A DNA stretch of 64,000 bases, taken from Wyeomyia smithii (lineage: Eukaryota > Arthropoda > Insecta > Diptera > Culicidae). This document shows, piece by piece, positions 1 to 10,455 of this stretch. Location of the stretch: the NCBI RefSeq assembly GCF_029784165.1, contig NC_073696.1, positions 231,831,771 to 231,895,770 of the forward strand, read 5' to 3'. A program made the position numbers and the translations under genes. Each line of letters starts with the position of its first letter. The first letter of the stretch is position 1. Below the pieces are notes generated by a model. It was given only the letters and a program-made list of their open reading frames with translations. It searched no databases and was not told the DNA's origin.

Positions 1-24
1 CAAGAGCTGAGAATTCAAATTTTG

Positions 25-937
25 TCAATTCAAATACCCGATGTGAGGTGATGATGTGAGACGATGGGGTTCATGCAGGCCATAATTAATACGTTGCAGG
101 AGTCGCTGATGCCGCTGAAAGCAAGAGAGGCTGTGCAGTTGTAGTGACGACAGGATATTTGGGCAATCATAGATGTCAACTAGAATTTCATGTGCAGTTC
201 TTACAATGATATCCTTCCGTTGCCGTTCTAATGGAGCTTTACCAACCAGCGAACAGAGATCCTCATAGGACATCATATCCGAGCAAAATATTCGAGCAAA
301 AAGCTTTTGCACACATTCGACACGTTGGGCTCAAAACTCGTCATATGAGTCCAATATGGCGCAGGCAGACTCCAGTATGGAAGGTACCAGTGAACAATAG
401 AGGGTTCTTAAGGTACCAGGATCATCAAACTCCTTGCCAACTCTCATAACCATGCCAAGTTGTCGCTTGGCTTTATTAAAAATCGAGGTAAAGGTTGTAG
501 CATCCAGTATAACACCAAGATCTGATTACGAAAATTTAGAAATACTAATTGACTTACGATTAAAGCGGCACCAATCGGCGAAAAGGTTAATTAACTCTTG
601 TAGTCTGGTGAAATCATCATGAGTTTGAATGAGCTTATAGATTAATGTACCTTCAGTTAATAAATAAGAAAATAGTAGAGGTCCTAAAATACTGCCTTGG
701 GGTACGATCTAATGCAACTTTAAGGTCCCAAAGGACCGCATCTACTTGAAAATTTTGATCCATATCTCGTAAGCAAAACGATGTGAATTCCAGGAGGTTA
801 GTCGTCACGGATCTGCCGGGGTAAAAACCATGCTGAGCAGAGGAAATATAGTTTTCCAGGCAGAAAATTAGATGATCGTGAACTACGGCCTCCATACCTT
901 TCGAGCAGGGACAAAATTTCACGATAAAGCTCAACAT
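25..937 (-). pseudogene. Non-LTR retrotransposon ORF2 remnant (CR1/Jockey-like), RT to C-terminus
   Basis: Read on the minus strand, 937-653 gives reverse-transcriptase text with ISSAQHGFYPGRSVTTNL, then a motif-A-like DLKVALDR. After a frame change comes VPQGSILGPLLF (motif B), then FADWCRFN and DLGVILDA. The C-terminal part follows: LRTLYCSLVPSILESA, VQKLFARIFCSDMMSYEDLC and the closing ILVDIYDCP segment, with a stop at 25-27. The order matches the end of a CR1/Jockey-type ORF2. The copy is dead: about 60 residues are missing between motifs A and B, and the segment that should carry the YADD catalytic box is deleted between GPLLF and the following helix. There are also frameshifts and an in-frame stop near 315. 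The N-terminal endonuclease is absent. The clade is inferred from recognition only. Confidence 0.8.
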
Positions 938-1044
938 TGCGTTTATTGCCCTTTTTGAAAGTCAGGAACATAAAACATCATTTTCAGCTGCTGGTAAGTT
1001 GTTGACACACATCGTGAAGTATTGTATTTTACATTTAGCTGCGA

Positions 1045-1340
1045 TATACTGCACACTTCTATTTGTGGCCCCAATAGCATTCTATTGTCTGTTTATTTAA
1101 ATCGGTTTGTCTTCTGTGCACTATTGAAATAGCACACATACTTGCACGTGGCCCCAACAGCTACATTGGCCAAAACCGGTTCCAAACATTAATGAGGTAA
1201 TTGTGCTTTTCTAATCAGCCGGCTGAACAAAGAATAAACCGAAATAGCTAAAAAGAGACTTTTTAATCCTGATCCTGATTCAACGTATTCTTCCCTACTA
1301 GTAACAATCTTTTTTCTGTGACCTTTGTGAAGATTAGCGG
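1045..1340. repeat. Dispersed repeat, GTGGCCCCAA family, copy 1
   Basis: This shares an ordered series of blocks with 6762-7100: a TGCACAC start, GTGGCCCCAATAGCATTCT, an AAACCGGTNCCAAA block, a CAGNCTGAACAAA block and a TCAACGTATTCTTCCCTACTA-like block. A shorter relative lies at 4780-4925. All copies are in the same orientation. No coding sequence, inverted termini or target duplication are visible. Confidence 0.65.
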
Positions 1341-2029
1341 TTAACAGGCAAACAGCACATAAACTTTGCTAATATTTCTTTTCTCTTTTCGATTGATTGC
1401 AAGGACTAGGCCGCTATTGAATATTTTACTATCTTACGAGCTATCGACTGCGTCTTTTAGTTAAACTGATTTTTTGGTTTAAAGAAACGAGTGCTAAATA
1501 TTTGTAATCGGAAATGCAATACAAACTATGAGCATATTGTATAATTTATGGGCATTTAAAATTTCCCGAATGTTGATTTTAATGATTTCTTGTTAGTTAT
1601 GACAGAAATATTGATTTTTCTGCAGATTTTTCATGATTACATATTACGAATCAAAAAACACATTACTTGCCGTGGTTTCAAACTCCTTAGACTTAAGAGT
1701 AATTTCAAAAAAGGCGTATGTATTTCAGTATGGGCTTCTATTGTAGGGTGTTTTGTAAGAGATTTTTTTTAATGCAAGACACACCCTTAAAATAAAAGTT
1801 TAGGATGGCAGAAACAATCTTTACAATCGCGACAAGTTTAGGAAATGCTGTTTAGAAGTTCGATTTTTGAAAACAAGTAAGGTTTTTAAGATTTTTTTTC
1901 AATTCTAGCACGTCAAATTTTAATGCAATTCTTTGTCGCAAAATTTCCAACGGATTCTTTAGGGTTTAAGCTATGAGCCAGATTTTTTTCAGAGCAGTTC
2001 AATTATAATTTTTCAAATTATCGGAAAAG
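1341..2029. other. AT-rich stretch with no recognisable feature
   Basis: No long open frame, terminal repeat or RNA-like structure was recognised. It contains many homopolymeric T runs. Confidence 0.5.
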
Positions 2030-3290
2030 GTGACTTTTTTCAACATTTCAAAATCCAATCGTTCTATCCGCAAAGATAAGACAGTTAGATGCCTCTTCGA
2101 AAATTTTTCTCTAGAATAATACTATCGAGCTCTAGATCCAAATTTCTCCCTGAACTCGTTCCCTAGAACGATGAACTTGGCGTCTCCTCCGATTCAACAG
2201 TAGAAGCACGATTAACGTTCGTGTTGGAGTTTTTGGGAGCGTTTGTCTCGTTTTGATAATGGCTAGGGACACCAAAATTCACAGAAATGGTTGAATAGCT
2301 ATAATCTTTTTTGCGGTTTGAGCTTTAGGAGCGCACCCTTAGTTTTCTTCTTGTCATTTTGTAAAACAGCTTTAAATCGATTATTTTTAAAGATAGAAAA
2401 AAAAAGTTTCGTTTACAAAGTTGCACAAAATTGGCGAGGGTACAACATTGTAGAGCATTGCTAAACTCTATCTGCAAAAATGAGAAAGTTAGATGCTGGA
2501 TTCCATCGAAATTTTCCACCACTTTAATTTGTGATTGCTGGAAAATGTGCGCTCTATAATATTGTACAATTTTAAAGAAGAAAAATTTTTCTCTGGGAAA
2601 TTACTATCGAGCTCTAGAATCAAATTTCCCTTATTTTCTGGGAAATTACTATCAAGCTCGTTCCCTAGAACAATGTACTTGCGTCTCCATCGATTCAACA
2701 GGAAAAGGATGCGCGCGATTAAAGTTCGCGTCGGAGTAGGTGGGAACTTTTGACGCGTTCTGATAAAGGCTAGAGGCACCAAAATTCACAGGAATTGTTC
2801 TACACCTATAATTTTCATCTTTTTCCAGTTTGAGCTTTAGAGCTCTAAATCGGTTATTTTAAAAGATAAAAAAAACTGATTTCTACAAAGTTGTACGGAA
2901 TTGACGAGGCTGCAACATTGTAGAACACCGTTTAACTTTATCTGCAAAAATAAGGAAGTTAGAAGCTGGAAATTCGGGTCACCCTTATATTGTATATCAC
3001 CCATATTGTACAATTCTGTAGAAAAAAGATCTAGAATATTACTATCGAGTTCTATATTCAAATTTCCTTTAAAGCTCGTTCCTTGGAATACTGTATTCGC
3101 GTCTCCATCGATTCAACAGTGAAAGGAGGCGCGCGATTATCGTTCGCGTTGGAGTGGGTGGCAGCTTCTGTCGCGTTTTGATAATGGCTAGGGACACAAA
3201 AATTCATAGGAATGGTTGAATCTTGGTAATCTTGCATTTTTTCCGGTTTGAGCTTTAGAAGTGCACTGTTTTTTCGTTTAGTCGCCCAGT
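2030..3290. repeat. Three degenerate tandem copies of a ~430-500 bp repeat
   Basis: Three successive blocks share the same landmarks in order: a CAACATTGTAGA block, a tract like TCTGCAAAAATNAGGAAGTTAG, ACTATCGAGCTCTAGA, CAAATTTCC, CTCGTTCCCTAGAA, GATTCAACAG, TAATGGCTAGGGACACNAAA and GGTTTGAGCTTTAG. The shared landmark near GATTCAACAG occurs at about 2193, 2692 and 3110. The first copy lacks the 5' part. A further copy at 23505-24330 is interrupted by a MITE. The short open frames here are chance products. Confidence 0.75.
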
Positions 3291-4119
3291 GTTATACAAC
3301 AGAGTATCCGCTCTATTCGACTTCAATTTATCTCGAACGCTTCTTCGTCGGCGATATCTTTTTTTTAATTTGACTAGTTTAAATGTAATATTGTTGTATT
3401 TCCGTTTCGTTATATGTATCGACACTCTAAAGATATTTTATTGTAGCGTAGCGTAAGCACGGTATATTTCGTAGATTGCAGACTGGAGTTTAACGCTTCC
3501 ACTCGGATTGTATGAGGTACATTGTTTGGGAGTAACATTAAATTAAAACTAATCTGAGATGAAGTAGGCCCGATAGTCATCATTGCGGGCCACGCCCATC
3601 TTTTCCGTAGCTTGGGGATATTAGAAAGGATATTGCTGATGTAATACTTGCTAAGTGAGAGGCCACCGAGTCAGTGGCACTCTCGTAAGTAGTACGGAGT
3701 TTGATTGAGGGGATTAGGAACTTGTTGATGTAAAAACTATCTATTAAAATAAAAAAATTGACAAAGTTTCATGCATGCAAAGCCATTAAAGATATTTTAT
3801 TGTAAGCTTTAAGTTACACCATTGGGTCAACAACATTTTTTTTTTTTTCTTCACATAACATTTATTTGACACGGCACAAATACAATTTAATGTTTAACGG
3901 CGCCAATTATATCTGATGACTTAAAAACTAAAGCAAATTTTTTATCCTCGCTGCCGACTACGAGCTGAAATTAAGTCTAACTTAAAACTAGCATGGGATT
4001 TCCAATCAGTGTTTTGTTGTTCAATGGTCGTCTGATAATCGTCGAATGGCATGTATGGATTCGTTCTGCTGAGCCACGTCGGTCAACAACATTGAACACA
4101 TTAACATTGAAAAACCTCA
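3291..4119. other. Unassigned sequence
   Basis: AT-rich flanks surround a moderately GC-richer block (about 3560-3720) containing GGCCACCGAGTCAGTGGCAC. That block may be a decayed element, but I could not place it in a family. A T-run lies at 3836-3848. No gene is seen. Confidence 0.4.
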
Positions 4120-4560
4120 TGGTGGCTTTGTGGTTAGAATGTTTGTCTGTCTGTGGGAATATACTTTTGTGTCTATACTTGGTCCTGGAAAGAAGACTGC
4201 TGTACGAATGAGCTTAAATTTCCAAGGAAACTATTTTCAAGAAGACCAAAGATTTGATACCTATCGCTAAGCGAAATTCGAAACGTCGTTTTTTAGTGAC
4301 ACCCTACTGTTTGACATGCGATAAATATCAGTTCGAGTGTTGTTCTCGAATTGACCATTGACTAAACTACGCAAATGTTCATTTGAACAGCACGCGCGTT
4401 GTACGGTAAGCGGTATCGTGAAAAAAAGTTATAAAACACTTTATCAAAGCAAATCGTAATGAGAGTAAGTGCTGTCAGTGTGTGAAACCGTTATTTTTCT
4501 AATCCCGTCTTGCTACATGATAGTCATTGATTTAGGTTACTTTTTCTTCAATATTCTCAA
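4120..4560 (+). repeat. Dispersed repeat, uninterrupted relative of the 45.8-47 kb copy
   Basis: It aligns by eye with 45800-46950 over several blocks: CTATACTTGGTYCTGG, GAATGAGCTNAAATTT, TTCTCGAATTGACCATT, GCGTTGNACGGTNAGC, TTTTTCTAATCCCGT and ATTTAGGTTACT. Between the last two blocks the other copy carries about 660 extra bases. This copy therefore preserves a paralogous empty site near 4505-4525. Confidence 0.65.
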
Positions 4561-4779
4561 AATTCATATTTTTATAAAACTCCCCCCCACCCCCGCTGAA
4601 AGAATTTCCGGCAACGCCACTGTGCGGGATACATCAGTACATTAAGCTCGAAATTGCTTGAAGTAGTTAAAAATAAAATTCGGTACTTTTTCGAATTCCA
4701 TGCCTAATTACTTCGAATTATCGCATTTTTTCCACACCCTGTGCGAATATAAAGCATGGTATTTTGTTTGTGATGCAGA

Positions 4780-4925
4780 ATACTATGCGTGTGCCTGGTT
4801 TCAACAGCATCTTTACTGTCAGTTAAAACTGGTTTTATAACGTATAAATTAATATATTTTTGAAATTTACCAGGCAAATCACACACACTTGTGCGTGGCT
4901 TCAACAGCCTTCCTGTGGTATACGT
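4780..4925. repeat. Dispersed repeat, GTGGCCCCAA family, short copy 2
   Basis: It contains GTGTGCCTGGTTTCAACAGC and then CACACACTTGTGCGTGGCTT, the diverged landmarks of the repeats at 1045-1340 and 6762-7100. Confidence 0.5.
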
Positions 4926-5660
4926 TTAATTTGGATCCTTATCGTGTAGTATATTATTTTGCATTTTACTGGGATTAGAGATTGGACTTTTATATTTTAT
5001 TATTGCCATGAAATACCAATCCAATAAGTTAGAAATGAGGATTACAGTTAGAGAGAAATAATGCATTCACGGTCGATTTATTGTTAGAGAAGTGTATTGA
5101 AAAAAATGAGCGCCCGAAGTTTTTAGATTTTTCTGCGATTTGCTAATGTAAGGATTTTTTCGAACAATGCTAGGAGTTTTAAATCGATGAAATTTATAAG
5201 AAAACCATTGTCTTGTTGAAAGTCGAGTAATCCTAAAAAAGTTGGATAAATAAAATTTCATAAACAAGTTTTAAACGAGATATCAGAAGTAATATTATGC
5301 TTTGAACTGAGATTTCCATCATATCTGTAGCCTTACTCACAGTTTTTCAATAGACTTTTCATCATTAAATAAACCTGCTTTTCAATTTTCAAGGAACATT
5401 TTTAATTCAAAACGATGAAAAAGTGATAATTTTAATTCGACATTCAAGAGTTTACTATTGTTGACAAAAAACACAAAATTACAAATCTGTTCGATATGAC
5501 GTAAACAACATAATTTTTTATACCTAAATGTTCTTATAGGAATAAAATCACCAAAATTTCGAAACCAAAAGATTTATCTCTTTTGTTGAGTATAAAACTT
5601 GCCATGAACAAATTTTCATTTGTTCTACATAACAAAATGATAAATTGAAATAAAAATTAC
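4926..5660. other. AT-rich stretch with no recognisable feature
   Basis: No convincing frame, TIR or RNA motif was found. The open frames present are short and AT-biased. Confidence 0.5.
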
Positions 5661-5664
5661 ATGT

Positions 5665-6225
5665 ATACTCACTTTAATTCTTTATTCGCAGCACGATCTA
5701 AACATATAAAAATGCAGCTCTGTCTGTCTGGGATTTGAATGAAATATAAATTTGGCACAACTCGAGAACCAATCAAGCAAATACAATGTTTTAGGGGTAA
5801 CAAATATGCCATGATGGTTTGACACCCCTCCCTCTTTCGTAAAGAAGGGGTTTCATACAAATGAAACACAAATTTCTTTACATCTTGAGAAATAATCAAG
5901 TAAAAGGAATTAAATTTGATATGTTAAGATTTTTGGGAGTAGGAAATATTTTATGGTGGTTCGATATTCCTCCCTCTCCTTGAAAAGACGGCTCTCATAC
6001 AAATGAAACCCAAATTTCTTCACAACTCAGAACTAATCAAGTAAATGGAACCATATGCGGCATATGGAGATTTTCGGGAGCGAAAAATGGTTTCATGAAG
6101 GTTCGACGCTCATTTCTTTACTGGATGGGTGGGATTTTATTCCAATACAACATAAATTTCTATGGTATTTTGACACTCTTCCGTACTCTGGGAGGGCGGG
6201 AGGTCTCCAATACAAATTAAACAGA
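5665..6225. repeat. Degenerate tandem repeat, units ~120-145 bp
   Basis: Successive units share AACTCGAGAACCAATCAAG, a GGTAACAAATATGCCATGATGG-like block, CCTCCCTCT and ATACAAATGAAACACAAATTTC. The AATCAAG landmark recurs at 5771, 5894 and 6035. The family resembles a repeat common in mosquito genomes (recognition only). It is non-coding. Confidence 0.75.
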
Positions 6226-6234
6226 TATCTCAAC

Positions 6235-6725
6235 CCGGTTTTCCGGAAAACAATCTAAAATGATCCGGATGATGCACAAAACCCAAAAATCCTCCAGGCG
6301 TCATTTTAAGATGAGCCGAATATGATCCAATACACCCCAATATTGGTGTTTTCGGAACCAGAATGACGCTCAGAGGCCAGAAATGGTCTTCAAATGCCAT
6401 ATTGGAATCCAAGATGGCGACTTCCGGCTCCTGAAAAACAGCGATCTAATATCACCTAATATGGGTATTTACGCAATTGTAATGATGCACTGAAGCCACA
6501 GATCGACCTCAGACACCATTTTAAATTGTAAGATGGCGTCTTCCGGTTTCTGGAAAACAGCCAATAATGACAAAATACCATCCATTATTAATGTTTCCGG
6601 AACCAGAGTGACGCCCAGAGGCCAGAAATTGATTTCACATGCCATTTTGAAATATAAGATGACGACTTTCGGCAATGATGGCAACTTCTGGGAAATAGCC
6701 GAAAATGACCGGGAATAGCCGTATT
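6235..6725. repeat. Degenerate tandem repeat, ~120 bp unit, about four copies
   Basis: Units carry CCAGAATGACGCTCAGAGGC, then a block like GCCATATTGGAATCCAAGATG, then GACTTCCGGCTCCTGAAAA. The CCAGARTGACG landmark lies at about 6358 and 6604, with a diverged version at 6479. Single relatives occur at 20800-20990 and 45270-45430. Confidence 0.75.
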
Positions 6726-6761
6726 GCTCAAAATATGACAACAAGGTTGAAAAACGGCCCC

Positions 6762-7100
6762 TATACTGCACACACATGTGCGTGGCCCCAATAGCATTCT
6801 TTAGTCTGCTCATTTAAATCGGTCTCAAATCATATAGGCTAATAATTTTGAGATCTTGTGGAATAAACCACACACACTTGGGCACGGCCCCAACAGCATT
6901 CTTTCGATCTGTTGGTGTAAACCGGTACCAAATAATAATAACCTAATTGAGCTTTTCAAATCAGCAGACTGAACAAAAATAAACCGAAAACAGCTAAATA
7001 GAAAACCTGATAGAGAACATGAGACCTGATTCAACGTACCCTTCCCTACTAACAAAAGTCTTCTTCCTGTGACTTTTGTGGAAATGCAGAGATTAAAACG
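6762..7100. repeat. Dispersed repeat, GTGGCCCCAA family, copy 3
   Basis: This is the best preserved copy. Landmarks in order are TACTGCACACACATGTGCG, GTGGCCCCAATAGCATTCTT, a second GGCCCCAACAGCATTCTT, AAACCGGTACCAAA, CAGCAGACTGAACAAA and CAACGTACCCTTCCCTACTA. The doubled GGCCCCAA block suggests an internal duplication. Confidence 0.65.
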
Positions 7101-7489
7101 GTCTCCAAACAGCGAACAAACCTCCATCAACCTAGTTTCAAGAACGAGGTCGGTGCCATTATTGATCTTTCAAGTAGTCACTAAACTGGCAATAAGAATA
7201 ATGAGAATGGTTGGTCACTCCCAGCTCCATTCAGATGATTTTTTCTTTGCAATTGAGCAATTCCCGCTGAGATCGGCCCACTATTTACATGATGGTATTG
7301 AAAACGATTCAAGTTATGTTTTTTGGAAGCCCATGTTGAACGAAAAAAGAAACTGCATTTGGTTGATCAAATTGATGGACCCCCCGATAACTGGAAATCA
7401 AAACTTTATTTAAAAATTTTCGTTTTTCTTCAAAACTTGGCTCACAAACATTGCTCTAATTTTTGAATATGAAATATGAATATGAAATA
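7101..7489. other. Unassigned sequence
   Basis: A 114-codon open frame starts at 7069 in the preceding repeat and runs through most of this stretch. It shows no recognisable domain, and I regard it as chance. Confidence 0.4.
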
Positions 7490-8240
7490 ACCTCAACCAA
7501 CATATCATTAGAAAGGAAAAAGATGGGGCCTTCTTTTGCAAATATCAAAATGGGTAGTCGCCATATTGGATTTGACCGCCATATTGTTTTTTTTTTTCAG
7601 AAAAATTGATTTTTGAATAACCTAATCAAATTTTATTCTTCCATCCGAAGATGGATCAAGACGATCCAGGGGACACACTTCCTCCATTCTTTCATACCAC
7701 AAGGGGAATATTACTTACTTAGAAGAAAGAGAATATTCTCTAAGTCCCAATGGAAAGACCGAATATCTACTAGAATCTTGAAGAGAAATAATATAAAATA
7801 TGCAAACAAAACTTTACACACCAACATGAATATATATGTCTCTGTGTATAAATGCGAAAAAAAGTCCTTTTCATACTCTTTCTAATGATTGGTTGGTTGG
7901 AAATATTCTACGAAGAATATAATGTATTACAGCATTTTCTGTGAGGTAAGATTTAACGAAAAACCAAACGGTCGAGTTGAACATGTTTTGGTAATTTTAA
8001 TATTATTTTTGTTTTAAACAACATACATCTTTAATTCTCACATATTTTCTGTAAAACAGTATGATCTTTCGAATGCAATAATAAAATTTGAGGTAGGTGG
8101 GGTGGCACCTATTCAAAAAACTATTTTTCTGAAAGAAAATAATTTGGCGGCCGAATCCAATATGGCGACCACCCCTTTTGATATTTGCAAAAGCAGGCCC
8201 CTTCTTTTCTCTTTCTACTTATATATTAACAAGATCGTAC
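7490..8240. repeat. Foldback-like element with ~110 bp inverted arms
   Basis: The segment at about 7505-7622 (GGGGCCTTCTTTTGCAAATA, then GTCGCCATATTGGATT, then TCAGAAAAATTGATTTTTGA) recurs inverted at about 8105-8225 with scattered mismatches. The arms enclose about 480 bp of AT-rich sequence. No transposase is visible. I did not find an unambiguous target duplication, so the outer limits are approximate. Confidence 0.6.
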
Positions 8241-9286
8241 CACCGGTTGATCCAGATTAGCCAGCTAGTATCAAATGAACACTCCTAAAACCCTTTTTTC
8301 AGCTGATCTGCATAGGATGTGGCCAGGAGCGTCATTCTCAGTATGATTTCACAAGTTGCAGCTGAATCGAAAATGTTCGGCCCGGGTTAAGTCGCGAAGT
8401 AGTATATAACTTGAAATGACTCTTTATATTTGTCGCTCAATGATTGGAGTTTTAAATTACGACAATAGTTTACACAACTAATTAGTGCACATTGACATCT
8501 TCAACAATTTATCCCATAAGTCAGTGAGCCCTTTTATGTCGACTTCTGGAGGATTCTCTGTAATTACAATTTTCTCAAATTACGAATGTAAACCAAACAT
8601 AAACAAAATCAGGATCTGTCACAGTATCATCAAAGATCATTCAAGATTTGCTACCTATAAATATCCGCAAATCAAACACGACCTGCGCGGACTATCGAAG
8701 CAGGCGAGAGTAGGCGTGTCGATTAAAGCTTACTACAGCGTACGCCATTGTGTAAAAATAAAACTCTCCAAACCGTTTAACCGTTGTTGTTGTGTAGGTA
8801 AATACGTGTTGGAGAGCAACGCTGCTGACTGCACACTCCAAGAGCAATGTCGCGCTGTCAGTCAGAGCATTTTGAATGGCATTGAAAAGAAAGAGTACCT
8901 ACCACCATAAAACAATCCCATAAAGCCAACAACGGCACCCGCCTCTAGTTCAATGTCGACGTTGTCGGTCGACCGTCCGTCGCTGCATTGGAATCAATTT
9001 GGAGTATTATTGACCCAATTAAAATCGATTGAAACAGCAATTTTACAATTAACGGCCACTTTTCACAGTGGGACTTGAGTGGCAGCAGCAGAAGCAGACA
9101 CTGATCAAGGTGAGCGCTGTAGCCGCAGAATGAATAGACTGAAAAGCGGAGAGCCCGGCTGGAGAGCTCTTGTATCGTCATCGTTGGAGATGGCGCTGAT
9201 GGGACGATCGGAAGGTAGGCATTGGGGAGAAGGGAGGGCCGGTAGATACATGATTTTCAGTTGAAATGGTAGCAATCAGCACTCAC
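8241..9286. other. Single-copy-looking DNA; probable intron next to the 9287 donor
   Basis: None of the window's repeat families recur here. GC content rises after about 8660. If the exon at 9287-9688 is real, this is the start of its intron. A plus-strand open frame of 141 codons at 8485-8910 has no recognisable domain. I found no downstream exon. Confidence 0.4.
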
Positions 9287-9688
9287 CTGGTCGAATCCTT
9301 GCAATGGTTGATTATTGCCGTTGCCATTGTTGCCAACATTGGCTCTGGAGCCAGACCCGCTGCTCCCGCTTCCCGTCGTCTGCTCGCCACTTTGACTCGT
9401 CGCACCACCATTAATGGACTCCGGACCGCTTCGGTTGCTACCTGTGCCACCAGCATCTCCAGTTCCCGGTCGAACTCCAGAAGGGGGTCGGTCTCTTGCC
9501 GTAGTAACTCCGTTCGCACTGCTGGAAGAACTGCCACCCGTGCTGCCATTGACCGTCATTTCCGCCGTCCCCGAACCGGTCGTCACAAAATCGAAAAAAT
9601 CCGTTTTTCCCAGATCTTCAGGCCGAAACGATTCACTTATGTCCATACCCGATGAAGTCATTATGCCATTCGAGATGATTTTCAACAT
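9287..9688 (-). CDS. Probable first coding exon of an unidentified gene (134 codons, ends at a splice donor)
   Basis: On the minus strand the frame begins at ATG 9688 (MLKIISNGIMTSSGMD). It continues through an acidic, Phe-rich piece, FRPEDLGKTDFFDFV, into a long Ser/Gly/Asn/Thr-rich low-complexity region ending LQGFDQ. The last codon, CAG, is followed directly by GTGAGT (9281-9286), a near-ideal donor. The exon is 402 nt, exactly 134 codons, so the intron is in phase 0. The frame stays open upstream of 9688, but that part is pyrimidine-rich (TTCTTCCCCTCTCTGTG) and looks like 5'UTR or an acceptor tract, so I start at MLKII. Composition is typical of disordered N-termini of regulatory proteins, but I do not recognise the family and name no function. 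Remaining exons lie outside what I can identify. Confidence 0.5.
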
Positions 9689-9802
9689 AAATATGTTCGA
9701 TTGCACTTTGCTTGCCACGACAATCCGAGCGAGTGAGAGAACGAGAGAGCAACACAGAGAGGGGAAGAAAGAAGCAAATAAAAATAAACACAAACACAGA
9801 CC

Positions 9803-10127
9803 CTAACCGATGGTCCAATTTCGTCGTTCCATGTCCCAGGAACTAATGCGCGCAGTAATGGGCTGAGATTGGCGCAAATTTAAACGTTTTAAAATTGCAC
9901 TGGGGAGTTCCCGCAGACCGTCGCCGGTTCGATTCGAGGTTATCGAGGAAATTGGTTGCGGTCCGGGACGACAACGGATGAACGTGGCTGGTGGTGCACC
10001 GGATAGGGTGCGCTGCTGGTAGGATTTCGATTTCGACAGCCAAAGAGCGGCAGTGAAGCATTTTTCGTTGATCGCTCCAATATGCTTGTAGGTGCGAGGG
10101 GTGTGCTCAACTAACTGGGTGACATTG
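9803..10127 (-). CDS. Possible terminal coding exon, unidentified (107 codons)
   Basis: A strong acceptor, TTCTCCTTTCCAG, ends at 10128 on the minus strand. From there one frame is open for 107 codons to a TAG at 9803-9805. It includes NVTQLVEHTPRTYKHIGAI near the start and ends SSWDMERRNWTIG. Composition is unbiased, unlike the low-complexity exon downstream. It lies upstream of, and in the same direction as, the 9287-9688 exon. It could be an exon of the same gene with an unrecognised donor, the end of another gene, or 5'UTR that happens to be open; a second frame is also open for 72 codons. No domain is recognised and no AATAAA follows the stop closely. Confidence 0.25.
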
Positions 10128-10226
10128 CTGGAAAGGAGAACAAAAAGAAGAACAGAATTAATAACAACAATGTAATTTAATTGTTGTGATTGTAATAAAA
10201 TTTACTATAAATAGATCAATGGAGTA

Positions 10227-10455
10227 CACACTTAATTTATCTCGGCAAACTTCCCAACAGCTGAACGAGCTCGGCGAAGATTTTAACAATGGCAGCAATA
10301 TATTTCGACGAACATTCAGCAAATATATCGATCTACCGTAAACCAGCATGTATTGACATTTTGTTTGCCGAAGTTCTTGAAAATTGTGCCGAAAAGTTGT
10401 AGAGCATTTCGCTGAATTTATCAGCTGTTGAGTTCTCGGCAATAAAATCTAAGTG
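10227..10455. mobile_element. Short TIR element (MITE-like)
   Basis: The left end (CTTAATTTATCTCGGCAAAC, then CAACAGCTGA) and the inverse of the right end (CTTAGATTTTATTGCCGAGA, then CAACAGCTGA) match over about 45 bases with small indels. The interior has no frame. No clear target duplication was found, so the limits are approximate. Confidence 0.45.

Noticed and set aside
8485..8910. 141-codon plus-strand frame
   Set aside because: No recognisable domain, no clear promoter or splice context, and the composition changes halfway through, which suggests a chance frame.
9257..9793. Full 178-codon frame as an unspliced gene
   Set aside because: The reading runs through an excellent splice donor (9281-9286) and starts in a pyrimidine-rich tract. 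The exon 9287-9688 explains the sequence better.
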